A stretch of DNA of 64,000 bases from an uncultured Clostridia bacterium (GTDB lineage Bacteria; Bacillota; Clostridia; Christensenellales; Borkfalkiaceae), in the NCBI GenBank assembly GCA_947629675.1, contig CANREM010000002.1:1-64000 (forward strand), written 5' to 3'. Under the pieces are notes generated by a model, which was not told where the DNA came from, made no database searches, and worked only from the letters and a program-made list of their open reading frames with translations. The position numbers were made by a program, and so were the translations under genes. Positions 42,097 through 51,679 of this stretch are shown one piece after another. Position 1 is the first letter of the stretch. Each line of letters starts with the position of its first letter.

Positions 42097-45000
42097 ATGA
42101 AAAAGAGAATCGTAACGTTCTTCTCCACGCTCATAGCCATCGTCATGCTTCTCTCGGCGGGCCTTCTCGCCGCATGCGGAACGGGCAAGGGCGGCGGAAA
42201 CGGCGAGGGTAGCGGCGGAAGCGGCAGCGGCTCCCATACCGAGCATGTCGACCAAAACGGCGACGGCAGGTGCGATAAGTGCGGCGCGGAAGTTCCGCTT
42301 CCCGGCACAGGTGGCGATGAGGATAATCCCGGCACAGGTGGCGATGAAGGCGGCGATGAGGATAATCCCGGCACAGGTGGCGATGAGGATAATCCCGGCG
42401 ATAAGCAAGACGACGCGATCCGTGTTGTGTTCCACATCACCGGCCGTTCGAACTACTCAGATTGCGACATCTGGCTTTGGTACGGCACTGCGGCCGGCAA
42501 GGGATATCTTCTTACGTATAAGGATTCCTACGGCGTCTATACTTTTGTTGACGTGCCCGCAGGAACAGAGTCTGTCGGCTTTATCGTCCGCACCGGTTGT
42601 TCGGACCCCGGCGGGACGACATGGGGGGAAAAGGCGACAAAGGATGCGACGGGCGACGATCGCTCCGTTCCTCTGTCCGACCGCTTCATCAAGGACGGCC
42701 AGCTCGATCTCTATCTGAAGATGGGCGATGCAAGAAATTATATCAGTAACAATGGAGGCAAAACGATCGAGGAGATGAAACTCATCCAGCTTGCCGATCT
42801 TACGGGCGACCTCAACAAACTCAGATACAATATCTCCCCTGCGGCGGCTGTTACGAAGGAGATGGTCACTGTCACGGATACGTCGAACGATCGCGTGATC
42901 CCCGTCAGTTCTGTCGACGCGAGAACGAGCTCCATCACTTTAACAGAGAATCTTGATGTCGCCGGGACCTACAAACTTGAGATCGATGGCTACGGCGATG
43001 CGCCCGTTGTCCCTAACACCTACTTCAGTAGCGTGAATTTCAACAAAAATTATCAATATGACGGGAAACTCGGCGTAGAGCTGACCGTCACCAACAAGGC
43101 GATCTTCCGCCTTTGGGCGCCTACGTGCAAGAGCGTCGCCCTCAACATCTACGATTCCGGCACGGAGGGCCAGGGTACGGCCAAGTCCTATCCGCTCACG
43201 GGCGGCAGCCAAGCCGAAAAGGGCGTTTGGACGAAGGAGCTCGATCGCAGTGAAGTCGAAAACAAGTACTACACTTACACCGTTGTGAATTCGCTCGGCG
43301 AGAGCGAAGTCGTCGATCCCTATGCGGTCTCGGCCGGCGTCGAGGGTCGCCGTGGCATGATCCTCGATATCAGCAAGACCAATCCCGAGGGTTACACCGA
43401 CAATGAGAAGAGGTTTGTCCCTCAAAATGCGGTAGACGGTAAGATCAACTATACCGATGCTGATATTTGGGAGATCCATGTCCGAGACTTCTCCAACATG
43501 AACACCGCACAGAAGGAGGAATACAGGGGCAAGTACATGGCCTTTACCGAGACGAACCTCACCAATTCCGACGGTATTCCGGTGGGCGTCAACTATCTCA
43601 AGCAGCTCGGCATTACGCACGTGCACCTTCTTCCTTCCTTCGATATCGCTTCTGTCGTTGAGAGTGCGGGCACCGGCTTCAACTGGGGCTACGATCCCCT
43701 CAACTACAATGTCCCCGAAGGCAGCTACTCCACCGATCCTACGCACGGCGAAGTCCGCGTGAAGGAATTCAAGGCGATGGTTCAGGCCCTCCACAAGGAA
43801 GGCATCGGCGTCATCATGGACGTCGTCTACAACCACACGAGCGGACTTGACTCCAACTTCCAGAAGATCGTTCCTTACTATTACTATCGTTTCCAAGGAA
43901 ACGGCAAGCCTTATAACGGCAGCGGCTGCGGCAACGAGACGGCTTCCGACCGTGCGATGTTCCGCAAATTCATGATCGATTCCGTTACCCATTGGATGAC
44001 AGACTATAACGTCGACGGTTTCCGCTTCGACCTCATGGGCCTTCATGATACGACGACTATGCAGCAGATCGAAAAGGCAGTCCACGAAATCAACCCCAAC
44101 GCTCTTCTCTACGGCGAAGGCTGGACGGGCGGCACCTCGGGCCTTTTGGATGGTTTGCAATCGACCTTGAAGCACATCGGAAGTGTGAACACGCATGCGA
44201 ACAGTGTTGCCATGTTCAACGATGTCACGCGCGATGCCCTGAAGGGCGACACCAACGATGCGAGCACGGGTTATGCAACGGGTGCAAAGTCTGCCGATGC
44301 TGCAAAGGTCATGTTCGGCGTCCTCGGCGGTGCGACCAACTCGTCCTTCGGCGTTTCGTCCGGGAACAGCACCTCCTATTGGGGAGCTGCACCCAACCCG
44401 ACGGCGGTCGTCAATTACGCCTCCGCGCACGACAACTACGCCCTCTACGATAAACTGCTCCTCGCTTACCCCGGCAACACCAATGCCCGTCTCGAACGCA
44501 ACCGCCTCGTCGCGGCCATCGTGCAGACCTCGCTCGGCATTCCCTTCATGCAGGCAGGCGAAGAGATGCTCCGCTCCAAACCCAATGGGGACGGCACCTA
44601 CAATGAGAATAGCTACAACGCGCCCGACAGCGTGAACAACCTGAAGTGGGCGAATCTCACGAAGAATTCCAATGAGTACAAGATGATGCAGTACTACTCC
44701 GGCCTCATCGCCTTCCGCAGGGCGCACGCCGTGCTTCGCTCGCCTGTCTCGAGCGTCGTGAAGCTGGGTTCGGCGGCCGCGATCCAGGGCACGCTCATCC
44801 AATTCCAGATGACGCAAGGATCGGAGACCATTTACGTCGTCTACAATGCGGGCACGCAGGGCACGGATATCACCCTTCCTTCCGGCGATTGGGGGCTGTA
44901 TATCAACAAGACGCAGGCGGGCACCACACAGATCGGTATTAATGTCAACGGGAAGCAGCACGTCGATCCGGTCAGTTGTTACGTCTGGGTGAAGAAGTAA
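42097..45000 (+). CDS. pulA: Type I pullulanase lipoprotein (GH13)
   Basis: A 967-residue surface debranching enzyme that cuts alpha-1,6 links in pullulan and starch. A lipoprotein signal ends in LLAAC (Cys27). Then come a Gly/Ser linker, a knuckle EHVDQNGDGRCDKCG and an acidic repeat linker. Residues about 107-213 are a PUD/CBM41-like starch-binding domain. A CBM48-like domain (AIFRLWAPTCKSVAL) precedes the catalytic barrel. The pullulanase signature FNWGYDP is at residues 528-534. The four GH13 regions are DVVYNH (575-580), DGFRFD with nucleophile Asp645, YGEGW with acid/base Glu674, and SAHD with Asp779. All catalytic residues are present. The protein ends shortly after a C-terminal beta domain with no DUF3372. 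The start at 42097 fits the signal peptide. It is the only enzyme in the starch island. Confidence 0.96.
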   Translation: MKKRIVTFFSTLIAIVMLLSAGLLAACGTGKGGGNGEGSGGSGSGSHTEHVDQNGDGRCDKCGAEVPLPGTGGDEDNPGTGGDEGGDEDNPGTGGDEDNPGDKQDDAIRVVFHITGRSNYSDCDIWLWYGTAAGKGYLLTYKDSYGVYTFVDVPAGTESVGFIVRTGCSDPGGTTWGEKATKDATGDDRSVPLSDRFIKDGQLDLYLKMGDARNYISNNGGKTIEEMKLIQLADLTGDLNKLRYNISPAAAVTKEMVTVTDTSNDRVIPVSSVDARTSSITLTENLDVAGTYKLEIDGYGDAPVVPNTYFSSVNFNKNYQYDGKLGVELTVTNKAIFRLWAPTCKSVALNIYDSGTEGQGTAKSYPLTGGSQAEKGVWTKELDRSEVENKYYTYTVVNSLGESEVVDPYAVSAGVEGRRGMILDISKTNPEGYTDNEKRFVPQNAVDGKINYTDADIWEIHVRDFSNMNTAQKEEYRGKYMAFTETNLTNSDGIPVGVNYLKQLGITHVHLLPSFDIASVVESAGTGFNWGYDPLNYNVPEGSYSTDPTHGEVRVKEFKAMVQALHKEGIGVIMDVVYNHTSGLDSNFQKIVPYYYYRFQGNGKPYNGSGCGNETASDRAMFRKFMIDSVTHWMTDYNVDGFRFDLMGLHDTTTMQQIEKAVHEINPNALLYGEGWTGGTSGLLDGLQSTLKHIGSVNTHANSVAMFNDVTRDALKGDTNDASTGYATGAKSADAAKVMFGVLGGATNSSFGVSSGNSTSYWGAAPNPTAVVNYASAHDNYALYDKLLLAYPGNTNARLERNRLVAAIVQTSLGIPFMQAGEEMLRSKPNGDGTYNENSYNAPDSVNNLKWANLTKNSNEYKMMQYYSGLIAFRRAHAVLRSPVSSVVKLGSAAAIQGTLIQFQMTQGSETIYVVYNAGTQGTDITLPSGDWGLYINKTQAGTTQIGINVNGKQHVDPVSCYVWVKK
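42304..42396 (+). repeat. Coding minisatellite in the pullulanase linker
   Basis: A 27-bp unit encoding GTGGDEDNP occurs at 42304-42330 and 42370-42396, with a 39-bp expanded copy between (42331-42369). Units are nearly identical and in frame, so copy number could change by slippage without loss of frame. It encodes an acidic flexible spacer between the lipid anchor and the binding domains. Confidence 0.8.
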
Positions 45001-45010
45001 TTTTCGGCAA

Positions 45011-45046
45011 AAAGAGGACGGACCCTCCACGGGCCCGTTCTTTTTG
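45011..45046 (+). terminator. Pullulanase terminator
   Basis: ACGGACCC (45018-45025) pairs with GGGCCCGT (45031-45038) with one mismatch, extended outward by A/T and G/T pairs. A TCTTTTT tract follows. Confidence 0.75.
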
Positions 45047-45088
45047 CAAGGTGACGCACGTGCGACCCTTTTGTGAAAAAAATTTTGG

Positions 45089-45117
45089 TTGACAACCTTA
45101 TCGTTCCATGATACAAT
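45089..45117 (+). promoter_or_regulatory. Promoter of the second starch-island lipoprotein
   Basis: TTGACA (45089-45094), 17-bp spacer, TACAAT (45112-45117). A CGCACGTGCG palindrome lies upstream at 45055-45064, and a single TTGTGA half-site lies at about 45071-45076. Confidence 0.85.
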
Positions 45118-45155
45118 GGTTTTATACGCGAAACAACGCGCGATAGGAGGAAATT

Positions 45156-46832
45156 ATGAAGAGCGGGAAATTTATCGGCGCATTTCTTGCGGGAGTTCTG
45201 ACGTTTTCGGCGTTCGTCGGGCTTGCAGCCTGCGGCAAAGACAACGGCGGCAGCGGAAACGGCGGCGGCAACGGAAACGGCGGCGGCAGCGGGAGTACCG
45301 ATTGCACGGAGCATGTCGATGCGAACGGCGACGGCAGATGCGATAAATGCGGCGAACTCACGACGGATAAAAATAAAGATTGGACGGGGAACGTCTATAA
45401 CCTTGTCGGCACAGGTTCTGGTAGCCTGTTCGCGAACGATTGGGATCCGAAAAAATTGGACGCTGATCTCATTTTCACCGCAGCGTACGCTTCCGACGGC
45501 GTGACCGAGGTCCACACGCTCGAGATCGAACTCTATGAGGGCGACGTGTTCCAGATCATCCATGGCGGAGGCTGGAGCGGGCAGCTCGGCTTCAACAGCC
45601 TCGAAAATGAGGGGAAGGACGATCAGGGCATCGAATACTTTATCGAATCGCCGAGCATCGGAGACATCTCCGACATTCAGGTCGCGGAAGGGCAGTCGGG
45701 CACTTATGAGCTAACCCTCACCATCGGCCATGGGGGAGGAGCACTTCCCGTCATCGGCTTCGAGAAGAAGAGCAGCATTGCAGACAGCGAACTTGCCCTT
45801 CTGAAACTCGTCGATGCCAAGGGTTCTCCCTGCTTCTCGACCAACTTCCTCAAGCACGCTCACCTCAAGGAACGCGGCGGCATCTTCTTCAAGAAGGGAG
45901 TCGTCATTCCCGCTATCCCGTACACCCCCGCGGCAAACACTACGCCCGTCGCGATGACCTTCGGCGGCTGGGATAAGGACGGCGAAAAATGGAAGGGCGG
46001 CAAGATCAATTCGGATATGACGCTCACCGTCCACTACGACGAAGCGGTGGATACGAGCTACATCGCCGACAAGGCGGACGCCGCCTACTATCTCATCGGC
46101 GAATCGACGTATACGGACAGCCTATTCTACGGCAATGAATGGAAGCAGACTGCTGCCCTCAGGCTCGGGCGGTCGGAAGGTTACAAATATCACAACGTCT
46201 ATGAACTCAAGCGCGTCATTCTGAATTCCGGGGATAAATTCCAGATCGGTTGGGGGAACGATCAGACTTCCAAATTCTCATGGATCGCCTCCTCGGGCGA
46301 AGTCAAGATCTCCGATGAGCCGGAGAAAGCGGAGATCGCACCCAATCAGAGCGGTGTTTACGATGTTCGCATCATCGTCACCGTCGATGCAAGCGGCACC
46401 GTCCAGAAGATGAACATCAGCCTCAATAAGATCACGACCGTCCCGTACGGGTACTATCTTGTCGGCACCTATCTCGACCCCACATTCGGTCCCGATGCAG
46501 ACGATCCTTACAGCGCGTTCACCTCTTGGTTCTATGAAGAATCTACGGGCAAAATGCACGCCAACGTCATCGTGACGGAGCGCATGTTCGCTGAGGGCAC
46601 GCAGTACGCCGAATTCCTCATCAGGGAATACTCGACACTCGGCGACGGCCCCATTTACGGCGTAGCCCAAAACGGCGGCACGGCACAGGTAGGGGAGGAC
46701 GCTCCTCACTTCAAGCTTGGCGCAGGCGTCTGGAGGATCAACTTCGATCCTGCCGAGACCGATCCCGTCACGGGCGAGACGACTTCGTGGACGATCTCGT
46801 GGGAAGCGGAAGGCTCCTCCGCCGAGGACTGA
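45156..46832 (+). CDS. Probable starch-binding surface lipoprotein
   Basis: A 558-residue lipoprotein: signal peptide with lipobox GLAAC (Cys26), a Gly/Asn/Ser linker and the knuckle CTEHVDANGDGRCDKCGE (C-x2-H-x8-C-x2-C), as in the pullulanase next door. At least three beta-sandwich segments follow. They begin NVYNLVGTGSG (residue about 75), AYYLIGESTYT (about 310) and YGYYLVGTYLD (about 430), each with a later G-D-x-F-Q-I strand and an S/T-G-x-Y-x-(L/V) strand. This pattern resembles the carbohydrate-binding domains of SusE/SusF-type starch-binding proteins. No catalytic motif is seen. A role in holding starch for pullulanase is inferred from the domains and from the neighbour. AGGAGG precedes the ATG. 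Confidence 0.8.
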   Translation: MKSGKFIGAFLAGVLTFSAFVGLAACGKDNGGSGNGGGNGNGGGSGSTDCTEHVDANGDGRCDKCGELTTDKNKDWTGNVYNLVGTGSGSLFANDWDPKKLDADLIFTAAYASDGVTEVHTLEIELYEGDVFQIIHGGGWSGQLGFNSLENEGKDDQGIEYFIESPSIGDISDIQVAEGQSGTYELTLTIGHGGGALPVIGFEKKSSIADSELALLKLVDAKGSPCFSTNFLKHAHLKERGGIFFKKGVVIPAIPYTPAANTTPVAMTFGGWDKDGEKWKGGKINSDMTLTVHYDEAVDTSYIADKADAAYYLIGESTYTDSLFYGNEWKQTAALRLGRSEGYKYHNVYELKRVILNSGDKFQIGWGNDQTSKFSWIASSGEVKISDEPEKAEIAPNQSGVYDVRIIVTVDASGTVQKMNISLNKITTVPYGYYLVGTYLDPTFGPDADDPYSAFTSWFYEESTGKMHANVIVTERMFAEGTQYAEFLIREYSTLGDGPIYGVAQNGGTAQVGEDAPHFKLGAGVWRINFDPAETDPVTGETTSWTISWEAEGSSAED

Positions 46833-46870
46833 CTCCATAAAAGGCACAACACACAAACTCAACCCTATAA

Positions 46871-46896
46871 ACGGACCCTCTCGGGGTCCGTTTTTC
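46871..46896 (+). terminator. Terminator after the second starch lipoprotein
   Basis: ACGGACCC (46871-46878) pairs perfectly with GGGTCCGT (46884-46891), loop TCTCG, followed by TTTTCTG. Confidence 0.85.
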
Positions 46897-46917
46897 TGTG
46901 CCCTTATACGCAGTCCG

Positions 46918-47002
46918 CAAGGCTTCCCCCTTCGAAGGGGGAAGCTGTCACGCTATGCGTGGCTGATGAGGGTTGAGTTTCCCAATCGCCGACCGCATTC
47001 TT
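46918..47002 (+). repeat. Hairpin repeat between lipoprotein genes
   Basis: A GGCTTCCCCC/GGGGGAAGC hairpin followed by a TGTCACGC...GCGTGG-type stem and TGATGAGGG. It is a member of the same family as 53676-53725 and 47130-47190. No gene is visible. Confidence 0.55.
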
Positions 47003-47106
47003 GCTGTCCCTGAAAGGGAAAGTACCCGCGAAGCGGGGGAAAGGGTTAAAAACCCCTCTGTCACTCGCAAGCTCGTGACATCTCCCCTATAAGGGGCGAC
47101 AAGGCA
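47003..47106 (+). repeat. Composite four-hairpin element, copy 2
   Basis: The first part (47003-47049) is identical to 28224-28270. The second part (47053-47106) is the 54-bp segment also found at 53784-53837, with hairpins TGTCAC/GTGACA and TCCCC/GGGG. Four hairpins in a row cover about 100 bp with no reading frame. Confidence 0.75.
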
Positions 47107-47340
47107 GTGGTGGGGGTTGAACAAAAAAGCCCTCCCCCTCGCAAACGAGGGGGAGGGTGTCACGGCTTCGCCGTGACGGATGGGGGAGGAGTATTCAGAA
47201 GCAGAACCCCCACTACCCGCAAAAGCGGGAGCCTCCCCCTTAAAAAGGGGTAGGCCTTGTCTCCGCGCCCTTGCCCTTGCCCCCTCCCGAGGAGGGGGGG
47301 GTAGGGGGGTGGATACGAATTCTAAATAACCCCTCCCCCC
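47107..47340 (+). repeat. Serial hairpins, no gene
   Basis: A long perfect stem, CCCTCCCCCTCG (47130-47141) with CGAGGGGGAGGG (47146-47157), is followed by a TGTCACGGC/GCCGTGACG stem and GGATGGGGG. Further CCCGC/GCGGG, CCTCCCCC/GGGG and CCCCTCCC/GGAGGGG hairpins follow, along with an eight-G run near 47304-47311. It is entirely repeat-like. It separates two starch-lipoprotein genes. Confidence 0.6.
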
Positions 47341-47389
47341 TCACGCGCGCGCCCGCACTAAATAATTTCGAAAAATTCTCCGATGTTTA

Positions 47390-47418
47390 TTGACAACTCA
47401 CATTTTTTGTGATATGAT
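47390..47418 (+). promoter_or_regulatory. Promoter of the large starch lipoprotein, with operator in the spacer
   Basis: TTGACA (47390-47395), 17-bp spacer, TATGAT (47413-47418). The perfect palindrome TCACA-N5-TGTGA (47398-47412) fills the spacer, a classic repressor position. The same palindrome lies upstream of pulA at 41922-41936. The leader is about 130 nt. Confidence 0.8.
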
Positions 47419-47554
47419 AAAACTGTTATCCCGAAAAAAGTGAAAAGTTCGAACAAGAAATCGTCAAAATCAAACAATTTGGCGGTGCTTGTTCGGCTTT
47501 TGGGCGTCTAAAATCGGAATCGGCACGATATGTGCAAAAATATGGAGGAAAAAT

Positions 47555-50500
47555 ATGAAGGCAAAAAAGTGGCTCGTAGTAGTTCTTTCGGCAGTCATGG
47601 CGTTGGCAGTTGCCCTTGGCATCGGCGCGTGCGGCGTGAAGAAGGGCTACGATCACAAGGACGACACGTGGGTCTGGACAGCCAATGCCGACGGCACAAC
47701 GCATAACGGCAAGGCTTCTTGCGACGATCGTTCTCATGACGTGACAAACGAAGCACACGTCTGGGGCACAGACAACAAGTGTACCAAGTGCGGTGCAACG
47801 AAGCCCCAGGAAACACACGACCATACCTATGATGCATGGGATTATAACAATACCCAGCATTGGAAGTACTGCGACGATCACGGCACGGACAAGACCAATA
47901 TCGACACATCTTCCAAAAAAGATCACACTTGGAAGTATGTCAAGGTGGACGGCGCGAAGCATAACAAGGTCTCGACCTGTACCGAACACGCAGCGGTGAC
48001 GATCGCCGAGAACCACACCTACGATCAGGAAAACAACACCAAGTGCAGGTGCGGTGCTGAGAAGCCCAGCACTCCGCCCGAACCCTGCCAGCATACCAAC
48101 ACGGAGTGGAGAACGAGCGATACGCAGCATTGGCAGTTCTGCCTTGACTGCGAGACCGAAGTTCCCGGCACGAGAGCAAACCACACCGGTTGGGGCAACT
48201 ATCAGAACAATGGTGCCGACCACACCAAGACCTCGACCTGCACCGAACATACAGCGGTGACCGTGACCGAGAACCACTCCTATGGTGCAAACGGCGAGTG
48301 CGCCTGCGGTGCGAAGCAGTCCACGCCCACGCCCGATCATGTCTATGCCGAGACTTGGGAGCATGACGCCACCGAGCATTGGCATCCTTGCACCACGCAC
48401 CCGGATGCCGGCAAGGAAGACTCCCAAGGCAGAACAACTCACACCTACGACCAGAACGGCAACACCGAGTGCGTCTGCGGTGCGAAGAACCCCAACCCTC
48501 CTCAGCCCGAAACCCTCGAAGCCGGTTGGTACATCGTCGGTAAGATCGCAGCTCTCAATGGAGAGAACTGGGGCACTTATGTAGCTGATCGTTTTGTCGG
48601 CGCGAACGGTCTCACCGTTTCGCTTACAATGGCCGACAGCTTCAAGTTTGCCCAGTACGACGGCGGCACTGATATCAAAATCAACTGGGACGGCTCTATC
48701 GGCTACACCGATGAACTCAAGGGCCACTTCATGGATGGTGGCGGCGGCAACATCGCTGTTAAGAGTACGAAATGCGAAGGCTCCTACACCTTCACGATCG
48801 TAAACGGCAAGCTTAATGTCAAGACGGATATCCCCGAAGACACTTCCAAGCCCGACCTTGACGAAGGTTGGTACATCGTCGGCGATGTCTTGAACAATAC
48901 GAATTGGGCCACCTATCTGAAGGATCGCTTCATTCCCGAAGAAGGTCGCACGATCGCCCTCAAGATGACGGATACGTTCAAGTTCTCGAAATACATCGAA
49001 GCGGATACCGCAACGGTCGTTTGGGGCGAAGGCCGTTCCATCGGCTACAGCGATGAGTACTCTTCTGTCTGCAAGAAGGAAGACAAAGAAAACAGCGACA
49101 ACTTCCAAGTGAAGGAAGACGGCACCTATATCATCAAGTTCACGGGCGACCACCTTTCCATTGAGAAGAAGTCCGAGCAGCCCGAACCCTGCCAGCACAC
49201 CCACACGGAGTGGCAAACGAGCGATACGCAGCACTGGCAGTTCTGCACCGACTGCAACGAAGAAGTTCCCGGCACGAGAGCAAACCATACCGGTTGGGAC
49301 AACTATCAGAACAAGACCGAAAACCACACCAAGGATACGACCTGCACCCAGCATGACCCGGTGACCGTGACCGAGGGTCATACCTACGATCAGACCGGCG
49401 ACAAGTGCAAGTGCGGCGCAGAGAAACCCGTTGATGCCGATACCCGTGCGTTCTATGTCCTCGGTAATATTGAGGGCGGCGACTTCAACTGGGATACCGC
49501 TTCCAAGAATCAGATGACGCTTGGCGCAGACGGCCACAGCTTCTCTATCACCGTATTCATGTATAAGTACGGCGCATTCAAGATCGTCTACTTCGACAAG
49601 GCTCAAACGACGGAACCCGGAGATCTTTGGGAACATCAGATTGGCTTCAGCGAGTATGACGGCGAAAATAAGACGTTCACCGAAGGCGATATGGGCAATA
49701 TCGTTGCTCCCGAGACGGGCACCTATACCATTACGCTCTATACGAACGACACCAATCATCCCGAAGATGACGATACCTTCTCCATCATCATCACGAAGGA
49801 CGAGACTGCGACCTTCGAATGGGATCTCCACGTCTATGGCGACATGAATAAATGGGGCGCAGGCGAAGATAAGCTCGCGATGACGAAGGGCGCAGATGGC
49901 AAGTACACCGCCACCGTCACAGTCACAGCGGAAGATCTCGCAGAGCCGAAGGATCAGAAGGGCAACAAGTATGTTGCATTCAAGGTCGTCAACATTCACG
50001 ACGGGAATGTGAAGTACTTCGGCGGCGAAGTGACCGAAGACAACAAAGATGGCAACTTCTGGCTCACCAAAGCCGACACCTACACCATCACCTTTGACAC
50101 CAATAAAATGGAAGTCGGAATCAAGGGCGAGAACGAGGATAAACCCGGCCCTCAGCCCGAACCCGACGCCGACACCCGCGTGTTCTATGTCTATGGCAGT
50201 GCTACGGCCGCCTATTGGCACGACGATGGCGAACATCTTCCTCTTAAGCTGAACAGGACCGCAGACCACACCTTCACGATCACCCTCACGCTCTACAAGG
50301 GCGAGACCTTCAAGATCATCGGCTTCGAAGCGGCTCCCGAAGTTCAGCCCGAAAACTTCTATGGGATCGAGGTCGACTTCAACGACTGCTACAATGCCGA
50401 CCCTTCGCTCATCAGCTCGAGCGGCATCAACGACTTCACCGTGGTGAAAGACGGCGTCTACACCTTTACGCTCTACACGAATGACGACACAAACTCCGGC

Positions 50501-51649
50501 AATGATGACGACGGCTTCTCGATCGGCTACGAGCGCACAGGCGATGTGGAGTGGAAAGATGTCTACGTTTTCGGCACCATGAATCAATGGAAGAAGGTCG
50601 AGGACTACAAGATGGACGGCACGGGCACGACCCGCACCTTCACCCTCGATGTCACTGAGGAAATGATCAACAACACGAAGGACGATAAGGGAGCGAAGGC
50701 GAACCCCGCCATCAAGGTCGTCAATGTGATGAAATATGGCGATAAGTATTTCGGCAATGCAGAGGGCAACAACATCGAGTTCACCCAAGCGGGCAAGTAC
50801 AATATCACCTTCGACACGACGACCTATGAAGTGACCGCAGTGCTGGAAGGGCAGAAGGACGTTGCACACGACCCGAGGACGTTTGTTCTCTCGGGTTCAA
50901 GTACCGAAACGGATGCCGCGCTTTTTGGCAACGGATTTGGGTATGATACAGCGAAACTCGCCTTCAGTCGTACGATCGGCACCAACACCTTTGTTCTTAA
51001 GAATGTCAGGCTCTATGCGGGCGATAAATTCCAGATCCGTTACAATGCAAGTTGGGACGATGGCACAGAAAACAGTAGTACCCACTATGCATATGGTGCC
51101 TATTTCCTCATCAAGGATTCCACGAGCAATGTCGGACAGGTGTTTGACACTTCGAACTCCAGCGCATGGTGGGGCGATGCGGTCGTTGCAACGGGCAAGA
51201 GCGGCGTCTACGATATCACGATCCAATCCTTGAGCACCACGATCACATCGAAGACGACAGTTGGTGAAAACCAGGTCAAATTCACCTTTACGCGGACTCA
51301 GCAATTGTCCGACCCCGATAGGTCTGTGATCGACTTCTATCTTGTTGGTACGATCAAGAGCATGGGGATGAACAACAAATGGCCCGGTGTTGGCGTGACG
51401 AACTCGGACTTTGTTCATCTCAATAAGACGGCTGATAATACGTATTCTGTAACCTGTACGTTCGCCTCGGGTGATCAATTTAAGGTCTATTGCTCGACCT
51501 TCGGCTCCTGGCATACGCAAGGCGTTGGTAAAAACGAAAATGCCAACATAACGGTGGGTGCAGGCCAACACACAATAACAGTCAAAGTTCAAGCCGGCGC
51601 ACAAAACTTGTCCAATGGCGATTCAAAAGTAACTGTCACCATTTCTTAA
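47555..51649 (+). CDS. Large multi-domain starch-binding lipoprotein
   Basis: A 1364-residue lipoprotein (lipobox GIGAC, Cys26; TGGAGGA site before the ATG). Residues about 30-320 are a run of Cys/His-rich repeats with motifs such as DTQHWQFC, DC-x-(T/E)EVPG, CTEH, KC-x-CGAEKP. Two beta domains follow (GWYIVGKIAAL; GWYIVGDVLNN), then another Cys/His block (about 546-628) almost identical to the first. The rest is five or more beta-sandwich domains beginning FYVLGNIEGG, HVYGDMNKWG, FYVYGSATAA, YVFGTMNQWK and FYLVGTIKSMG. They have G-D-x-F-K-I and G-x-Y-T-(I/F)-T-(L/F) strands like SusE/SusF or CBM20/48-type starch-binding folds. No enzyme motif is seen. The Cys/His repeats probably bind metal and stiffen the stalk. 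Function is inferred from domains and neighbours. Confidence 0.82.
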   Translation: MKAKKWLVVVLSAVMALAVALGIGACGVKKGYDHKDDTWVWTANADGTTHNGKASCDDRSHDVTNEAHVWGTDNKCTKCGATKPQETHDHTYDAWDYNNTQHWKYCDDHGTDKTNIDTSSKKDHTWKYVKVDGAKHNKVSTCTEHAAVTIAENHTYDQENNTKCRCGAEKPSTPPEPCQHTNTEWRTSDTQHWQFCLDCETEVPGTRANHTGWGNYQNNGADHTKTSTCTEHTAVTVTENHSYGANGECACGAKQSTPTPDHVYAETWEHDATEHWHPCTTHPDAGKEDSQGRTTHTYDQNGNTECVCGAKNPNPPQPETLEAGWYIVGKIAALNGENWGTYVADRFVGANGLTVSLTMADSFKFAQYDGGTDIKINWDGSIGYTDELKGHFMDGGGGNIAVKSTKCEGSYTFTIVNGKLNVKTDIPEDTSKPDLDEGWYIVGDVLNNTNWATYLKDRFIPEEGRTIALKMTDTFKFSKYIEADTATVVWGEGRSIGYSDEYSSVCKKEDKENSDNFQVKEDGTYIIKFTGDHLSIEKKSEQPEPCQHTHTEWQTSDTQHWQFCTDCNEEVPGTRANHTGWDNYQNKTENHTKDTTCTQHDPVTVTEGHTYDQTGDKCKCGAEKPVDADTRAFYVLGNIEGGDFNWDTASKNQMTLGADGHSFSITVFMYKYGAFKIVYFDKAQTTEPGDLWEHQIGFSEYDGENKTFTEGDMGNIVAPETGTYTITLYTNDTNHPEDDDTFSIIITKDETATFEWDLHVYGDMNKWGAGEDKLAMTKGADGKYTATVTVTAEDLAEPKDQKGNKYVAFKVVNIHDGNVKYFGGEVTEDNKDGNFWLTKADTYTITFDTNKMEVGIKGENEDKPGPQPEPDADTRVFYVYGSATAAYWHDDGEHLPLKLNRTADHTFTITLTLYKGETFKIIGFEAAPEVQPENFYGIEVDFNDCYNADPSLISSSGINDFTVVKDGVYTFTLYTNDDTNSGNDDDGFSIGYERTGDVEWKDVYVFGTMNQWKKVEDYKMDGTGTTRTFTLDVTEEMINNTKDDKGAKANPAIKVVNVMKYGDKYFGNAEGNNIEFTQAGKYNITFDTTTYEVTAVLEGQKDVAHDPRTFVLSGSSTETDAALFGNGFGYDTAKLAFSRTIGTNTFVLKNVRLYAGDKFQIRYNASWDDGTENSSTHYAYGAYFLIKDSTSNVGQVFDTSNSSAWWGDAVVATGKSGVYDITIQSLSTTITSKTTVGENQVKFTFTRTQQLSDPDRSVIDFYLVGTIKSMGMNNKWPGVGVTNSDFVHLNKTADNTYSVTCTFASGDQFKVYCSTFGSWHTQGVGKNENANITVGAGQHTITVKVQAGAQNLSNGDSKVTVTIS

Positions 51650-51679
51650 AGAGAGCAACAAAGCGAAACGAGTGAAATT

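Noticed and set aside
42240-42300. An EF-hand or dockerin calcium loop at DQNGDGRCD.
   Set aside because: The loop is interrupted by two cysteines in a CxxC pair and lacks the following helix. A metal-binding knuckle explains it better.
47426-50869. A 1147-codon minus-strand frame opposite the large starch lipoprotein.
   Set aside because: The plus-strand protein has a lipoprotein signal, a promoter, a ribosome site and recognisable domains. The antisense frame has none of these.
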